DNA of 35,248 bases from assembly GCA_944386835.1 (NCBI GenBank), contig CALXCQ010000126.1, positions 1 through 35,248 on the forward strand. Direction: 5' to 3'. Within the stretch, counting starts at the first letter, position 1. Every line of letters begins with the position of its first letter. The DNA comes from an uncultured Oscillospiraceae bacterium. Lineage in GTDB: Bacteria; Bacillota; Clostridia; Oscillospirales; Oscillospiraceae. Made by a program: the position numbers and the translations under genes. Below are positions 1 to 6,956 of the stretch, piece after piece. The notes beneath the pieces were generated by a model that saw only the letters and a list, made by a program, of their open reading frames with translations, ran no database searches and was not told where the DNA came from.

Positions 1-477
1 ATAGTGCTGACCGTTGGCTTGAATGGCTGCGACTACATCGCTCCCGTGAATTCGCACAACTTTTCCTGGTACCCCTACTACCAACGCCTTTTCCGGAATT
101 TCCATGTGTTCTTTTACCAGCGCACCGGCTGCAATTACGGCGCCGGCTCCAATTTTCGCTCCGTTCAAAATTGTAGCATGCATACCAATCAGTACATTAT
201 CCCCTACATGGGCCCCATGGACAATTGCCCCGTGACCAATGGTTACACCCGCACCAATTTCCAGGGGATATCCTTCATCACAGTGCAAAACACAGTTATC
301 CTGGATGTTACTGTCTTTTCCAATATAGGATGTCTGCCCGAATTCACTGCGAATCACGGCGCCAAACCAAACGGTGACGCCTTCTTCCAAGCGCACATCT
401 CCACAGATTGTGGCATTGGGCGCAATAAATGCTGCCTTTTGTGTCTGAGGTTTTTTCCCTCCAAATGGTATTTCCAC
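1..477 (-). CDS. Gamma-carbonic-anhydrase-like hexapeptide-repeat protein (3' end cut by window)
   Basis: Left-handed beta-helix protein of the gamma carbonic anhydrase/YrdA-PaaY family; members are cytoplasmic trimers that bind metal with histidines, and many have no proven carbonic anhydrase activity. The 159 codons visible show the family pattern: IQDNCVLHCDEG, then TIGHGAIVHGAHVGDNVLIG with the expected histidines, then regular I/V-G-x-G-A hexapeptide turns and the closing VVGVPGKVVR. The frame is open to base 1, so only a short tail is missing (family length is about 160-170 residues). I chose the GTG at 475-477; no ATG in frame follows the Shine-Dalgarno AAAGGAG, although the spacing of about 13 bases is long. 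It starts 19 bases after the stop of the upstream hydrolase gene, so the two probably form one operon. The family assignment is firm; the substrate is unknown. Confidence 0.85.
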   Translation of the reverse strand, partial: MEIPFGGKKPQTQKAAFIAPNATICGDVRLEEGVTVWFGAVIRSEFGQTSYIGKDSNIQDNCVLHCDEGYPLEIGAGVTIGHGAIVHGAHVGDNVLIGMHATILNGAKIGAGAVIAAGALVKEHMEIPEKALVVGVPGKVVRIHGSDVVAAIQANGQHY

Positions 478-496
478 AGAATGATACCTGCTCCTT

Positions 497-1111
497 TCAA
501 AATATTGGCGCCAAAACGGCTACCTGTTCCGGTGTATCCGGTTCCAAGTGCAAAGTCCTGCCCGCCAGACGGACAATTTTCTCTTTGGGATAAAGTTTCA
601 AAAAGGTCTCCAAATCTGCCAAATTAGAGAACCCAAATGATCCCGTTCGGTAATGCATCGGAATAATAACCCGAGCCTGTAAGTCCTCTGCCACTTGCTT
701 GGCCGTAATGGGATCAATCGTATAGGTACCCCCTACGGGAAGGAGCACCCCGTCCAACGGGCCAATCTCTTTTATTTGTTCCGGACTGAGTCGATGACCC
801 AAATCTCCCAGATGGGCAATTGTGATGCCCTCCGCCTGAAGAATATAAATCCGGTTTCCTCCCCGCTGTTTTCCCTTTTTATCATCGTGATAAGTCTCAA
901 TACGGCTGATTACAAAAGGCGAACTTTCCTTCTCCTGTATCGTCACAGCTTGGCGGAAATTATGATCAAAATGTTCGTGACTGCACAGGCACAACTGGGC
1001 AGAAATCTGAGGATCTGGATACCCATCTACCCCAGTAAACGGATCCAATACTACTGTATAGTCTCCGCTGGTCACAGAAAAACAAGAGTGACCATACCAC
1101 GTCAATTGCAT
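497..1111 (-). CDS. Metallo-beta-lactamase-fold metal-dependent hydrolase
   Basis: 204-residue single-domain MBL-fold protein, similar to the UPF0173/YtkL-like hydrolases. It starts MQLTWYGHSCF, the usual opening strand and WxGHxxf motif of this subfamily. The metal-binding signature HEHFDH lies near residues 45-50, and later metal-site regions are visible as AHLGDLGH (about 115) and PMHYRT (about 152). The enzyme should be cytoplasmic, having no signal peptide. A consensus promoter lies about 40 bases upstream, and the ribosome site AAAGGAGGATAAACT precedes the ATG. It is followed closely by the gamma-carbonic-anhydrase-like gene. The substrate cannot be told from sequence. Confidence 0.85.
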   Translation of the reverse strand: MQLTWYGHSCFSVTSGDYTVVLDPFTGVDGYPDPQISAQLCLCSHEHFDHNFRQAVTIQEKESSPFVISRIETYHDDKKGKQRGGNRIYILQAEGITIAHLGDLGHRLSPEQIKEIGPLDGVLLPVGGTYTIDPITAKQVAEDLQARVIIPMHYRTGSFGFSNLADLETFLKLYPKEKIVRLAGRTLHLEPDTPEQVAVLAPIF

Positions 1112-1149
1112 AGTTTATCCTCCTTTTCACCACAGATTTTGTTGTCTCC

Positions 1150-1178
1150 AGTATACAAGCTCCCATGATCCTTGTCAA
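1150..1178 (-). promoter_or_regulatory. Sigma-A-type promoter for the MBL hydrolase operon
   Basis: On the minus strand TTGACA (1173-1178) is followed by a 17-base spacer and TATACT (1150-1155). This is close to the housekeeping consensus and is placed correctly for the gene that starts at 1111. Confidence 0.8.
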
Positions 1179-1277
1179 AAAACTTGCCAACGAAAATTGC
1201 TCCAGGATCTTGGAAAAACCGACAGATTTCGACAAAATTTTCTTTTGATTTGTTTTACTATAGCTATGTGCAGATGC

Positions 1278-1475
1278 TTACGTTTTCTCGACTTTACATC
1301 TGCGAACTGCATACTCCAGGAACATGCCAATCAGTTCGTTGCGGCTTCGACCCGTTTCCCGGGCAATTTCTTCAATCCTCCCTACCAGATCCTCCCGAAT
1401 TCGAATAGAAAAGGTGCGATATCCGTCCTCACCTTTTGGCCTTTTCGGTGTTACCAACAACTGGTCTTTTTCCAC
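1278..1475 (-). CDS. Ribbon-helix-helix (Arc/CopG-type) small DNA-binding protein
   Basis: 65-residue protein. After a basic, disordered N-terminus (about 1-18) comes the ribbon strand YRTFSIRIRED, then helix A LVGRIEEIARETG, then the turn and helix B RSRNELIGMFLEYAV. This is the full RHH fold with nothing else attached. The start is the GTG at 1473-1475, preceded by AAAGAGGTG. It diverges from a 69-residue ORF; an imperfect inverted repeat lies in the shared 100-base region. No toxin partner is adjacent on the same strand, so a transcriptional role, possibly autoregulation, is more likely than an antitoxin role. The fold is clear; the target is inference. Confidence 0.8.
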   Translation of the reverse strand: MEKDQLLVTPKRPKGEDGYRTFSIRIREDLVGRIEEIARETGRSRNELIGMFLEYAVRRCKVEKT

Positions 1476-1485
1476 ATTTTCACCT

Positions 1486-1530
1486 CTTTCTAAACATCCC
1501 TATGGGTTACACAGAGTTTATGTTTGAAAG
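1486..1530. promoter_or_regulatory. Inverted repeat between divergent small genes (candidate RHH operator)
   Basis: CTTTCTAAACAT (1486-1497) and ATGTTTGAAAG (1520-1530) are complementary except for one extra base. The left arm overlaps the ribosome site of the RHH gene. Small RHH proteins often bind such sites to control themselves and a divergent neighbour; this assignment is inference. Confidence 0.4.
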
Positions 1531-1575
1531 AGATTATTACATATGTGAACGTTCCGTACGAAAGGAAGTCCTGTC

Positions 1576-1785
1576 ATGTCTTCTAACCCCCCCATATTCT
1601 TTGCCCTGCGGGAAATTCTCTTACCTATGCTTCGGGAAGCCTTATCCAATGGCCATACAAAGGAAGAATTCGTTTACTATCTTGGAGACGCCGCCTATGA
1701 CTGTTGCCAAAAGTTAGAAGCCGCTCGTAATCTGCCCCAAGATCTTTCCGAAACTGCTTTCGAAAGTGAGGATGATTTTCTCTAA
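1576..1785 (+). CDS. Small hypothetical protein, 69 residues
   Basis: I do not recognise this family. The ORF begins at an ATG eight bases after a good ribosome site (AAAGGAAG) and is followed by a strong intrinsic terminator at 1871, which supports its being a real gene. The protein looks soluble and helical, acidic in its second half (ending ESEDDFL), with paired cysteines in the segment YDCCQKLE. There is no signal peptide or membrane segment. It diverges from the RHH regulator and may be controlled by it. Confidence 0.55.
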   Translation: MSSNPPIFFALREILLPMLREALSNGHTKEEFVYYLGDAAYDCCQKLEAARNLPQDLSETAFESEDDFL

Positions 1786-2150
1786 CCGGGAAAGTCTGCT
1801 CTGCTTTTTCCAGAACACCGGCCTATTATCCAGCATTCCCTCTAAAAAATCACAATAAGCAAAAAGATTTCCCTGCGGTATCTTATTTCTACCGCAGGGT
1901 TTTCTTTTCTCTTTTGGTCCTTTCCAAAGACCGAACACTACTGCAGACCACAGCCACAGGAATTCCTTGTCAGTCCTTTTACTCTTATCTACGCCATGTG
2001 TCCGCTAAAAAACACGCGATTCCTTCCTGCCCGCCTTGCCCGGCCCCTTAAGTTACCGACATCCCGTAAGACCATCGGCTTTGTCTTTTCTCTTCCTTTA
2101 CAATCAGAACAGGAGCATTTCCTTGCAGGGCCATAACTCAGACCTGGTAT
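1786..2150. other. Intergenic region, 365 bases
   Basis: Apart from the terminator at 1871-1915 I see nothing supportable here. The short open frames on either strand have no ribosome site and no recognisable protein, and no clear terminator for the MATE gene that ends at 2151 is visible. Confidence 0.5.
1871..1915 (+). terminator. Intrinsic terminator
   Basis: A ten-base-pair stem (CCCTGCGGTA at 1871-1880 with TACCGCAGGG at 1890-1899) is followed directly by a T-rich run. It lies 85 bases downstream of the 69-residue gene and probably ends its transcript. Confidence 0.85.
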
Positions 2151-3551
2151 TTACTGTCCGCTACCGGTTTCCCGTGGATTTACAGAACCAGGCTCCCTGA
2201 TTTGTCTGAGTGCTTTTCGGAATTGCCAGGTAAATAAACTGACTGTAATTGTTACCGCCAGGAAATCCGCGATGGGTTCCGCCATAAATACCGCCATATC
2301 TTTTTGTTGGAAAATTTCCGGCAAAATATAAATCAGGGGAATCAACAAAATGATCTTCCGCAAAACCGCTAAAAACAAAGAGGTCTTTGCATTTCCGATG
2401 GCGATTAAAGTTTGCTGACAGGCTATTTGTGCCCCCATCAGGAACATAACTGCAAAGTAAATCCTGGCCGCCCAGGAGGCATAACGAATCAGTTCCTGAT
2501 TGCCTTGATTAAATAAATGTACAAATGCCTGTGGAAACAGCATCACACTGGCCCAAAGAAGCACCGTATAAGTCAGGCTGCTGATTAAAAGCAGTTGAAA
2601 AGACTTTTTCACCCGCTCTGGCTGACGTGCGCCATAATTATAGCTGGTAATCGGCTGAGCCCCTTGCGTAAGTCCCTGCAAAGGCAGCATGCAAAATTGC
2701 ATGACCGTTGCCAAAACCGTCATACTGCCAACGGCAATATCACCGCCATAGCGAAGTAATGACGTATTAAAACACACGTTGATTGCACTCTCCGTAATTT
2801 GCATGATAAAAGGAGAAACGCCTAAAGCCAAACAGGGTGCAATCACGCGCCAGTGAATTGGTAAGTTCTTCGGCTGAATCCGAAGATATGTCTTTTTGCC
2901 CCAAAGGAACTTCAACACCCATGCGGCGGAAACCGCTTGCGACAAAATGGTGGCCAAAGCCGCTCCCCGGACCCCCATATGAAAGGCAAAGATAAAAATC
3001 GGGTCCAGTACTATATTTAAAATCGCACCGATCAGGACGGATAGCATGCTGATTGTGGTAAATCCTTGTGCAGAAATAAAGGCGTTCATTCCCAGGGCAA
3101 TCTGGACAAATAACGTCCCCAGCACATAGATATTCATATATTCCATGGCATAGTCAATCGTGCTGGAACTTGCGCCAAATGTGAGAAGCAACGGCCTTCC
3201 AAAACAGTAAAGAGCCACGGTCAAAACAAGGCTGATGATGACCAAAAGGCTAAAACAATTGCCCATTGTCTTCTCCGCTTTTTCGTACTGACGTTTCCCC
3301 ATTAAAATCGACGCCTGGGGTGCTCCGCCCATACCTACTAAAGCCGCAAACGCAGAAACCATCATAATTACCGGAAGACAAACTCCTACGCCGGTCAGTG
3401 CCAGTCCGGTTGCGTCATATCGGCCGATATAGATTCGATCTACCATATTGTATAGTAGATTGACTATCTGCGCGACCACTGCGGGAATTGCCAGCTTTGC
3501 CAATAATTTCCCAACCGGAGCCTTCCCCAGAAATTCTTTGTCTTGTGCCAT
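2151..3551 (-). CDS. MATE family multidrug/toxin efflux transporter
   Basis: 466-residue polytopic membrane protein with about twelve hydrophobic segments in two homologous halves, the size and layout of the MATE (NorM/DinF-like) family. These proteins export cationic drugs or metabolites in exchange for Na+ or H+. Visible family hallmarks are the N-terminal PVGKLLAKLAIPAVV segment, NLLYNMVDRIYIGR at the end of helix 1, and the repeated AQPITSYNYGA element in the second half. The ATG follows AGAGGGA. The MarR gene ends 17 bases upstream, and both are read from the promoter at 4057-4085, so expression is probably controlled by that repressor. The drug range cannot be read from sequence. Confidence 0.92.
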   Translation of the reverse strand: MAQDKEFLGKAPVGKLLAKLAIPAVVAQIVNLLYNMVDRIYIGRYDATGLALTGVGVCLPVIMMVSAFAALVGMGGAPQASILMGKRQYEKAEKTMGNCFSLLVIISLVLTVALYCFGRPLLLTFGASSSTIDYAMEYMNIYVLGTLFVQIALGMNAFISAQGFTTISMLSVLIGAILNIVLDPIFIFAFHMGVRGAALATILSQAVSAAWVLKFLWGKKTYLRIQPKNLPIHWRVIAPCLALGVSPFIMQITESAINVCFNTSLLRYGGDIAVGSMTVLATVMQFCMLPLQGLTQGAQPITSYNYGARQPERVKKSFQLLLISSLTYTVLLWASVMLFPQAFVHLFNQGNQELIRYASWAARIYFAVMFLMGAQIACQQTLIAIGNAKTSLFLAVLRKIILLIPLIYILPEIFQQKDMAVFMAEPIADFLAVTITVSLFTWQFRKALRQIREPGSVNPRETGSGQ

Positions 3552-3568
3552 TACCCTGTTCCCTCTTT

Positions 3569-4003
3569 CTATGGTTGTGCCAATTTCTCAATGGTATCTA
3601 CCATTTTTTGTTGCAGCCGGAAATAGGTCTGCAACTCTTCTTGTGTCATATTCTGATAGATCGCATGAAAGAAAGCCTTCTGTGTCCTTCTGCCTGCGGC
3701 GACCGCAGCCTGCGCTTTTTCCAGCACTGCCAAACGCTGCACTCGCCGGTCCAGACAGTCTTCCTGCCGTTGTAAATATCCCAATTGCACTAACTTTTCT
3801 ACGGTTACGGAAACCAGCGCCTTCTTAATGAGCCGTTTCTCACACACATCTCTAGCAGTATTGTCCTGAGGATGATTGGCTAAAAAAAGAAGAACGTCCA
3901 GATCCGTTTGGGAAAGACCAAATTCCCGGCATACCGGCTGACAAAACTCCCCATAGACTTGCTGCAATTTGGTCACAGCCTCCAAAAGGCCCAACGGTGC
4001 CAT
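3569..4003 (-). CDS. MarR family transcriptional regulator
   Basis: 144-residue winged-helix regulator. The central segment LSQTDLDVLLFLANHP begins the DNA-binding domain. It is followed by the recognition-helix region (KRLIKKALVSVTVEKLVQLGYL) and the wing with the typical charged D-R-R element (CLDRRVQRLAV). The flanking helices form the dimer interface. It lies directly upstream of a MATE exporter in the same operon, the classic arrangement for a repressor of its own efflux pump. The ATG is preceded by GGAGGGG. A candidate operator overlaps the transcription start. The ligand is unknown. Confidence 0.9.
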   Translation of the reverse strand: MAPLGLLEAVTKLQQVYGEFCQPVCREFGLSQTDLDVLLFLANHPQDNTARDVCEKRLIKKALVSVTVEKLVQLGYLQRQEDCLDRRVQRLAVLEKAQAAVAAGRRTQKAFFHAIYQNMTQEELQTYFRLQQKMVDTIEKLAQP

Positions 4004-4044
4004 ACGATCCCCTCCCGCTTATCCCCAGTCAATTAGTTTATTTT

Positions 4045-4085
4045 TAGACTTTCTATAGTGTAATCATTTTCTCCAGACCTGTCAA
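4045..4085 (-). promoter_or_regulatory. Promoter and candidate operator of the marR-MATE operon
   Basis: On the minus strand TTGACA (4080-4085), a 17-base spacer and TACACT (4057-4062) form a near-consensus promoter. Just downstream, at the expected start of transcription, lies the dyad TAGAAAGTCTA (4045-4055), suitably placed for repression by the MarR protein. The promoter is seen directly; the operator is inference. Confidence 0.65.
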
Positions 4086-4103
4086 GCCATTCCCTGTAAA
4101 TTT

Positions 4104-4149
4104 AAAACACGATCGCCTCTGTCAAAACTCCAGAGACAATCGTGTTTTT
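4104..4149 (-). terminator. Intrinsic terminator (usable in both directions)
   Basis: The stem ACACGAT (4107-4113) with ATCGTGT (4139-4145) encloses a second stem (CTCTG with CAGAG). It is flanked by AAAA on the left and TTTTT on the right. It lies just after the QueG-like gene and upstream of the marR promoter. Confidence 0.75.
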
Positions 4150-4166
4150 CCTGTGCGGTAGGTTTG

Positions 4167-4874
4167 CTACCTTCCGGCTACAACGGTCGCCTGTCCCACC
4201 TTTTTTTGATACTGGCGGGTATAGGGACATACTACAAAACATTGTCCACACAGTCCTTCTTTCAGCCCCGTCCGCTGTTCCATAAGAAGGTGCTGCATCT
4301 GTTTACAGGGTTGCGGCTTAAAAAGCTGTTCCCGCTCCATTCCCACGTGCCATAACGCGCCTGTCAAGGCCCCGGCCGGGCAAGCATTTCGACAAATTTG
4401 ACAATTGCCACACAGACTTTGGGGAATCGGTTTCCCGCAGGGAATGGGTGCATTGGTCAAAAGGGAAGAGAGGCGAACTGCCGGTCCAAACTCCCGGGTT
4501 ACCAAAAGGCAGTTTTTTCCAATCCATCCCAGCCCAGCTCGCGTTGCCACCGTTTTATGGGGCAACGGCGTCGTCCAGTTTTCCTGTCGTTGAACCCGGT
4601 CTGTCGTTTGCGCCCAGGCCTCATATCCCCGGGTCTGCAACCAAATTTCTCCGGCTGTGACAATCGCATTCAGTTTTGCATTGAGATCATGGTATGCCTC
4701 TAAATAGGAGCGGGTAGGGCCATCCTGAATATCTTCCAAAACGTACGTAGGGATCGGCACTGCAACTGCAATTCCATAGGAGTATCGGGTACCGGCAATT
4801 CCTCGCAGATCTGCCCCGCCTATCAGCTCCGCCCCCAATTCTTTCATACAACTTTGCAATTCCTCCCATAGCAT
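4167..4874 (-). CDS. QueG-like 4Fe-4S protein (short epoxyqueuosine reductase homologue)
   Basis: 235-residue soluble protein related to the epoxyqueuosine reductase family. It shows the conserved middle block LPHKTVATRAGLGWIGKNCL and two ferredoxin-type cysteine clusters: CGNCQICRNACP (about residues 155-166), and a second one built from PCKQ plus CGQCFVVCPYTR near the C-terminus. True QueG is about 300-380 residues and carries an added C-terminal domain; this protein lacks that domain and has a shortened N-terminus. It is therefore more likely one of the small paralogues common in Clostridia than the queuosine enzyme itself. No other queuosine gene lies nearby. It has its own promoter region (4894-4920) and terminator. 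Confidence 0.75.
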   Translation of the reverse strand: MLWEELQSCMKELGAELIGGADLRGIAGTRYSYGIAVAVPIPTYVLEDIQDGPTRSYLEAYHDLNAKLNAIVTAGEIWLQTRGYEAWAQTTDRVQRQENWTTPLPHKTVATRAGLGWIGKNCLLVTREFGPAVRLSSLLTNAPIPCGKPIPQSLCGNCQICRNACPAGALTGALWHVGMEREQLFKPQPCKQMQHLLMEQRTGLKEGLCGQCFVVCPYTRQYQKKVGQATVVAGR

Positions 4875-4893
4875 AAGACCACTCCTTTTTTTC

Positions 4894-4920
4894 AGTATAC
4901 CATATTTGCCAATGGTACAC
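4894..4920 (-). promoter_or_regulatory. Extended -10 promoter inside an inverted repeat
   Basis: On the minus strand the extended -10 element TGGTATACT lies about 20 bases upstream of the QueG-like start. It is embedded in the inverted repeat GTATACCAT (4895-4903) and ATGGTACAC (4912-4920), which has one mismatch. No -35 with a normal spacer is evident. The repeat is placed where a repressor would block the promoter; that is inference. Confidence 0.5.
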
Positions 4921-5132
4921 CAGACAACGCAGGAGAAATTCCGGCTGTCTTACAAGCACAAACTCATGGGCCGTTTATCCTATGGAGGTTCCGGTATGGG
5001 CAGTTGGGAAACCTGTAGGGAAATCACATTGCTCTTTCAAACAGAATTGGTAACATACTGATTTAAAATCAGAGCAGCGATTGATCACACCTTGAAAATT
5101 GGAGCTTCGCACGCCGCCTCTGAAAAAAACGG

Positions 5133-5340
5133 AGCAAGCGAGATCTCGCTTACTCCCACATGCAAGGGACGGTTAAAATCGATATTTTTGCGTGATCGAT
5201 AAAACCGCCGCGAAGCGGCGGACCAAACCGAAGCCCAGCGCAGCAGGTTCAGTTTGGAGAGGAGGAGCAAGGGAGCGGGCGGATGACGTCTTTTTTGCCA
5301 CGGGCATAAAAAGACGTCAGAGCAAAGCGGACTTTGCTCC
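5133..5340 (-). repeat. Array of hairpins directly downstream of tRNA-Gly
   Basis: Four dyads stand in a row: GAGCAAAG/CTTTGCTC (5320-5327 and 5332-5339, loop of four), GACGTCTTTTT/AAAAAGACGTC (5285-5295 and 5308-5318), CCGCCGC/GCGGCGG (5205-5211 and 5215-5221), and the perfect 16-base palindrome AAGCGAGATCTCGCTT (5136-5151). The first begins nine bases after the tRNA 3' end, so one or two probably terminate or protect the tRNA transcript. The rest are more than that job needs. An open frame covering the region runs through the tRNA and is not a gene. Confidence 0.55.
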
Positions 5341-5347
5341 GACGTGG

Positions 5348-5418
5348 AGCGGGCAACGGGAATCGAACCCGCCTCTAAAGCTTGGGAAGCTTTCATTCTA
5401 CCAATGAACTATGCCCGC
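5348..5418 (-). tRNA. tRNA-Gly (anticodon CCC)
   Basis: A 71-base cloverleaf. The acceptor stem GCGGGCA pairs with TGCCCGC, leaving discriminator T. The D-arm is GTTC-ATTGGTA-GAAT. The anticodon arm is AAAGC-TTCCCAA-GCTTT, giving CCC. The T-arm is GCGGG-TTCGATT-CCCGT with one G-T pair. CCA is not encoded. It has a strong promoter about 57 bases upstream. CCC reads only GGG, so the genome should carry other glycine tRNAs elsewhere. Confidence 0.95.
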
Positions 5419-5474
5419 ATACCTTCATTTTTTATTGTTTTGCCAGATGACAACCGCCTCTGTGCGTTTTTGTT

Positions 5475-5503
5475 ATTATAGCAGTCTGTCAGGAAAAATT
5501 CAA
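5475..5503 (-). promoter_or_regulatory. Promoter of tRNA-Gly
   Basis: On the minus strand TTGAAT (5498-5503), a 17-base spacer and a perfect TATAAT (5475-5480). This leaves a 5' leader of about 50 bases before the mature tRNA. Confidence 0.8.
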
Positions 5504-5630
5504 CTGCCAATTACAAAACTTTTCATAAAAAAGGTCAAAGGAATCTTTTGCATATGCCCCAAATCCGGGAAAAAATTCAAAAACTTTTCGCAACTTTCCC
5601 CAAAAAAACATACTTCTCGAGGCGCCTCAC

Positions 5631-5646
5631 TATTTTTCGAAAAATA
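5631..5646. promoter_or_regulatory. 16-base AT-rich palindrome upstream of the rnfC-like gene
   Basis: TATTTTTCGAAAAATA is a perfect palindrome about 100 bases upstream of the rnfC-like start, in a 326-base spacer that otherwise holds the tRNA promoter. It could be an operator for the rnfCD-like pair or a chance product of AT-rich DNA. I see no convincing promoter for rnfC. Confidence 0.3.
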
Positions 5647-5744
5647 TCGGATTTTCTCCCTGTTTTACACCCTATGGACAAACTTTTTTAATTGCTATAT
5701 AGTGTTTTTACAAATTTGGAATTTCTTAGAAAGCAGGTGAACGC

Positions 5745-6956
5745 ATGCGCCGGTTTCACCGAAACGGACTCGTGTGGCCCCAACCCGCCATCTCTTGGTC
5801 TGCTTTGCCCGCCCCCACTCCGGAACGGCTGTCCTTTCTCCTGAAACCAGAAGAAACGGCTTTGGTGCAACCAGGCCAAAGCATAAAAAAAGGACAGGCT
5901 CTGACCCAAGGGCCTGTCACCCAATATGCCCCTGTCTCCGGAACGGTCACCTCTGTGGACCAGGATCTTCTTACCGTACAAAATGATTTTCTTGATTTGC
6001 GGATTCCGGTAGCGCCCAATCCCACTTTGGATGATCTGACCCCCAAACAAGTATTAGACGCAATCGCTCATTGCGGCAGTGCTGACCCTACCGGTCGCAG
6101 CACTTCTGAGAAGATTACACAGTTGCGCCAGAGTCCACGCCAGATTCTTTTGTCTTGCGTAGACTGTGCGTCTTCTGGTCTGCATCAGGCCGCCACCTTT
6201 TACCACCGGGCAGAACAGATCCTGGGCGGCCTGCGAATTCTTCTGCGGATGTTGGGTGTATCCCACAGTGTCTTGATGCTCCCAGCACAATATAAAACCC
6301 TGTTGGAAAAAGCCGACCGGCTGATCCCTGTGGACGGTGCCGTTTCCCTGCATCCTGTTCGCCCCCGGTATCCGGCGTATTCTGAGGAAGAACTTCTTCA
6401 TATGGCCAAACTAGAACCGGAGACAACTCTCGTCTTATGGGGCCGGGAAGCTGCCGCTATCTATGACAGCGTATATTGTGGAACCCCGGTCTTGACACAA
6501 ATGATAACCTTGACCACACCCCACCAAGCCCAATGTATGCAAGTCCTCCTGGGAACTCCGGTATCCCTGGCTTTATCGGCCGCAAACCTCCTTTCCGAAG
6601 ATACGACCGTCCTCCTGGGTGATGGTCTGACAGGCCGCAAACTGGAAAATCTGGAAATTCCCATAGACCGGACTTGTCTGCAACTGACGCTGTTACCAGA
6701 ACGCCCCGCCGTCAGTACCGGCCCGTGTATCCACTGTGGTCGCTGTAGTGCAGTGTGTCCCCTCCATCTTCGTCCTGACCGGATCTATGCCCGCCAGGAA
6801 AGCAAGACGGCAGGAGCATACTTGATTCGGGGCGCACATGCCTGTCTTTTGTGTGGCCTGTGTCAGTATGCCTGTCCGGCAGGCCTTCCGCTCCTATCTG
6901 CAATGGAGCAGCTTGCTAAAGAGCCTTATCCTCAGGAGGTAATGTCCCATGGATAA
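5745..6956 (+). CDS. rnfC: RnfC-like electron-transport subunit, divergent
   Basis: 403-residue protein related to RnfC, the NADH- or ferredoxin-facing subunit of the Rnf complex. The N-terminus has the RnfC barrel-like segment (VQPGQSIKKGQAL, then YAPVSGTVTSV). The C-terminus has two ferredoxin-type 4Fe-4S motifs, CIHCGRCSAVCP (about 328-339) and CLLCGLCQYACP (about 367-378), each followed by residues of a dicluster ferredoxin fold. Standard RnfC is about 430-450 residues and has a glycine-rich GxGGAGFPT segment and an NGAECEP segment for nucleotide and flavin binding. Here the equivalent positions read HCGSADPTG and LSCVDCASS, so that site looks lost or altered. The start is the ATG after GCAGGTG. 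The stop overlaps the rnfD-like start by eight bases. No rnfG, rnfE, rnfA or rnfB lies nearby. Confidence 0.75.
   Translation: MRRFHRNGLVWPQPAISWSALPAPTPERLSFLLKPEETALVQPGQSIKKGQALTQGPVTQYAPVSGTVTSVDQDLLTVQNDFLDLRIPVAPNPTLDDLTPKQVLDAIAHCGSADPTGRSTSEKITQLRQSPRQILLSCVDCASSGLHQAATFYHRAEQILGGLRILLRMLGVSHSVLMLPAQYKTLLEKADRLIPVDGAVSLHPVRPRYPAYSEEELLHMAKLEPETTLVLWGREAAAIYDSVYCGTPVLTQMITLTTPHQAQCMQVLLGTPVSLALSAANLLSEDTTVLLGDGLTGRKLENLEIPIDRTCLQLTLLPERPAVSTGPCIHCGRCSAVCPLHLRPDRIYARQESKTAGAYLIRGAHACLLCGLCQYACPAGLPLLSAMEQLAKEPYPQEVMSHG

Noticed and set aside
1..1168. Long plus-strand open frames (4-627, 695-1168)
   Set aside because: They are antisense shadows of the gamma-carbonic-anhydrase-like and MBL hydrolase genes, without ribosome sites or domains.
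5085..5396. 103-codon minus-strand open frame over the tRNA
   Set aside because: It starts inside tRNA-Gly and is made of hairpin sequence; no ribosome site.
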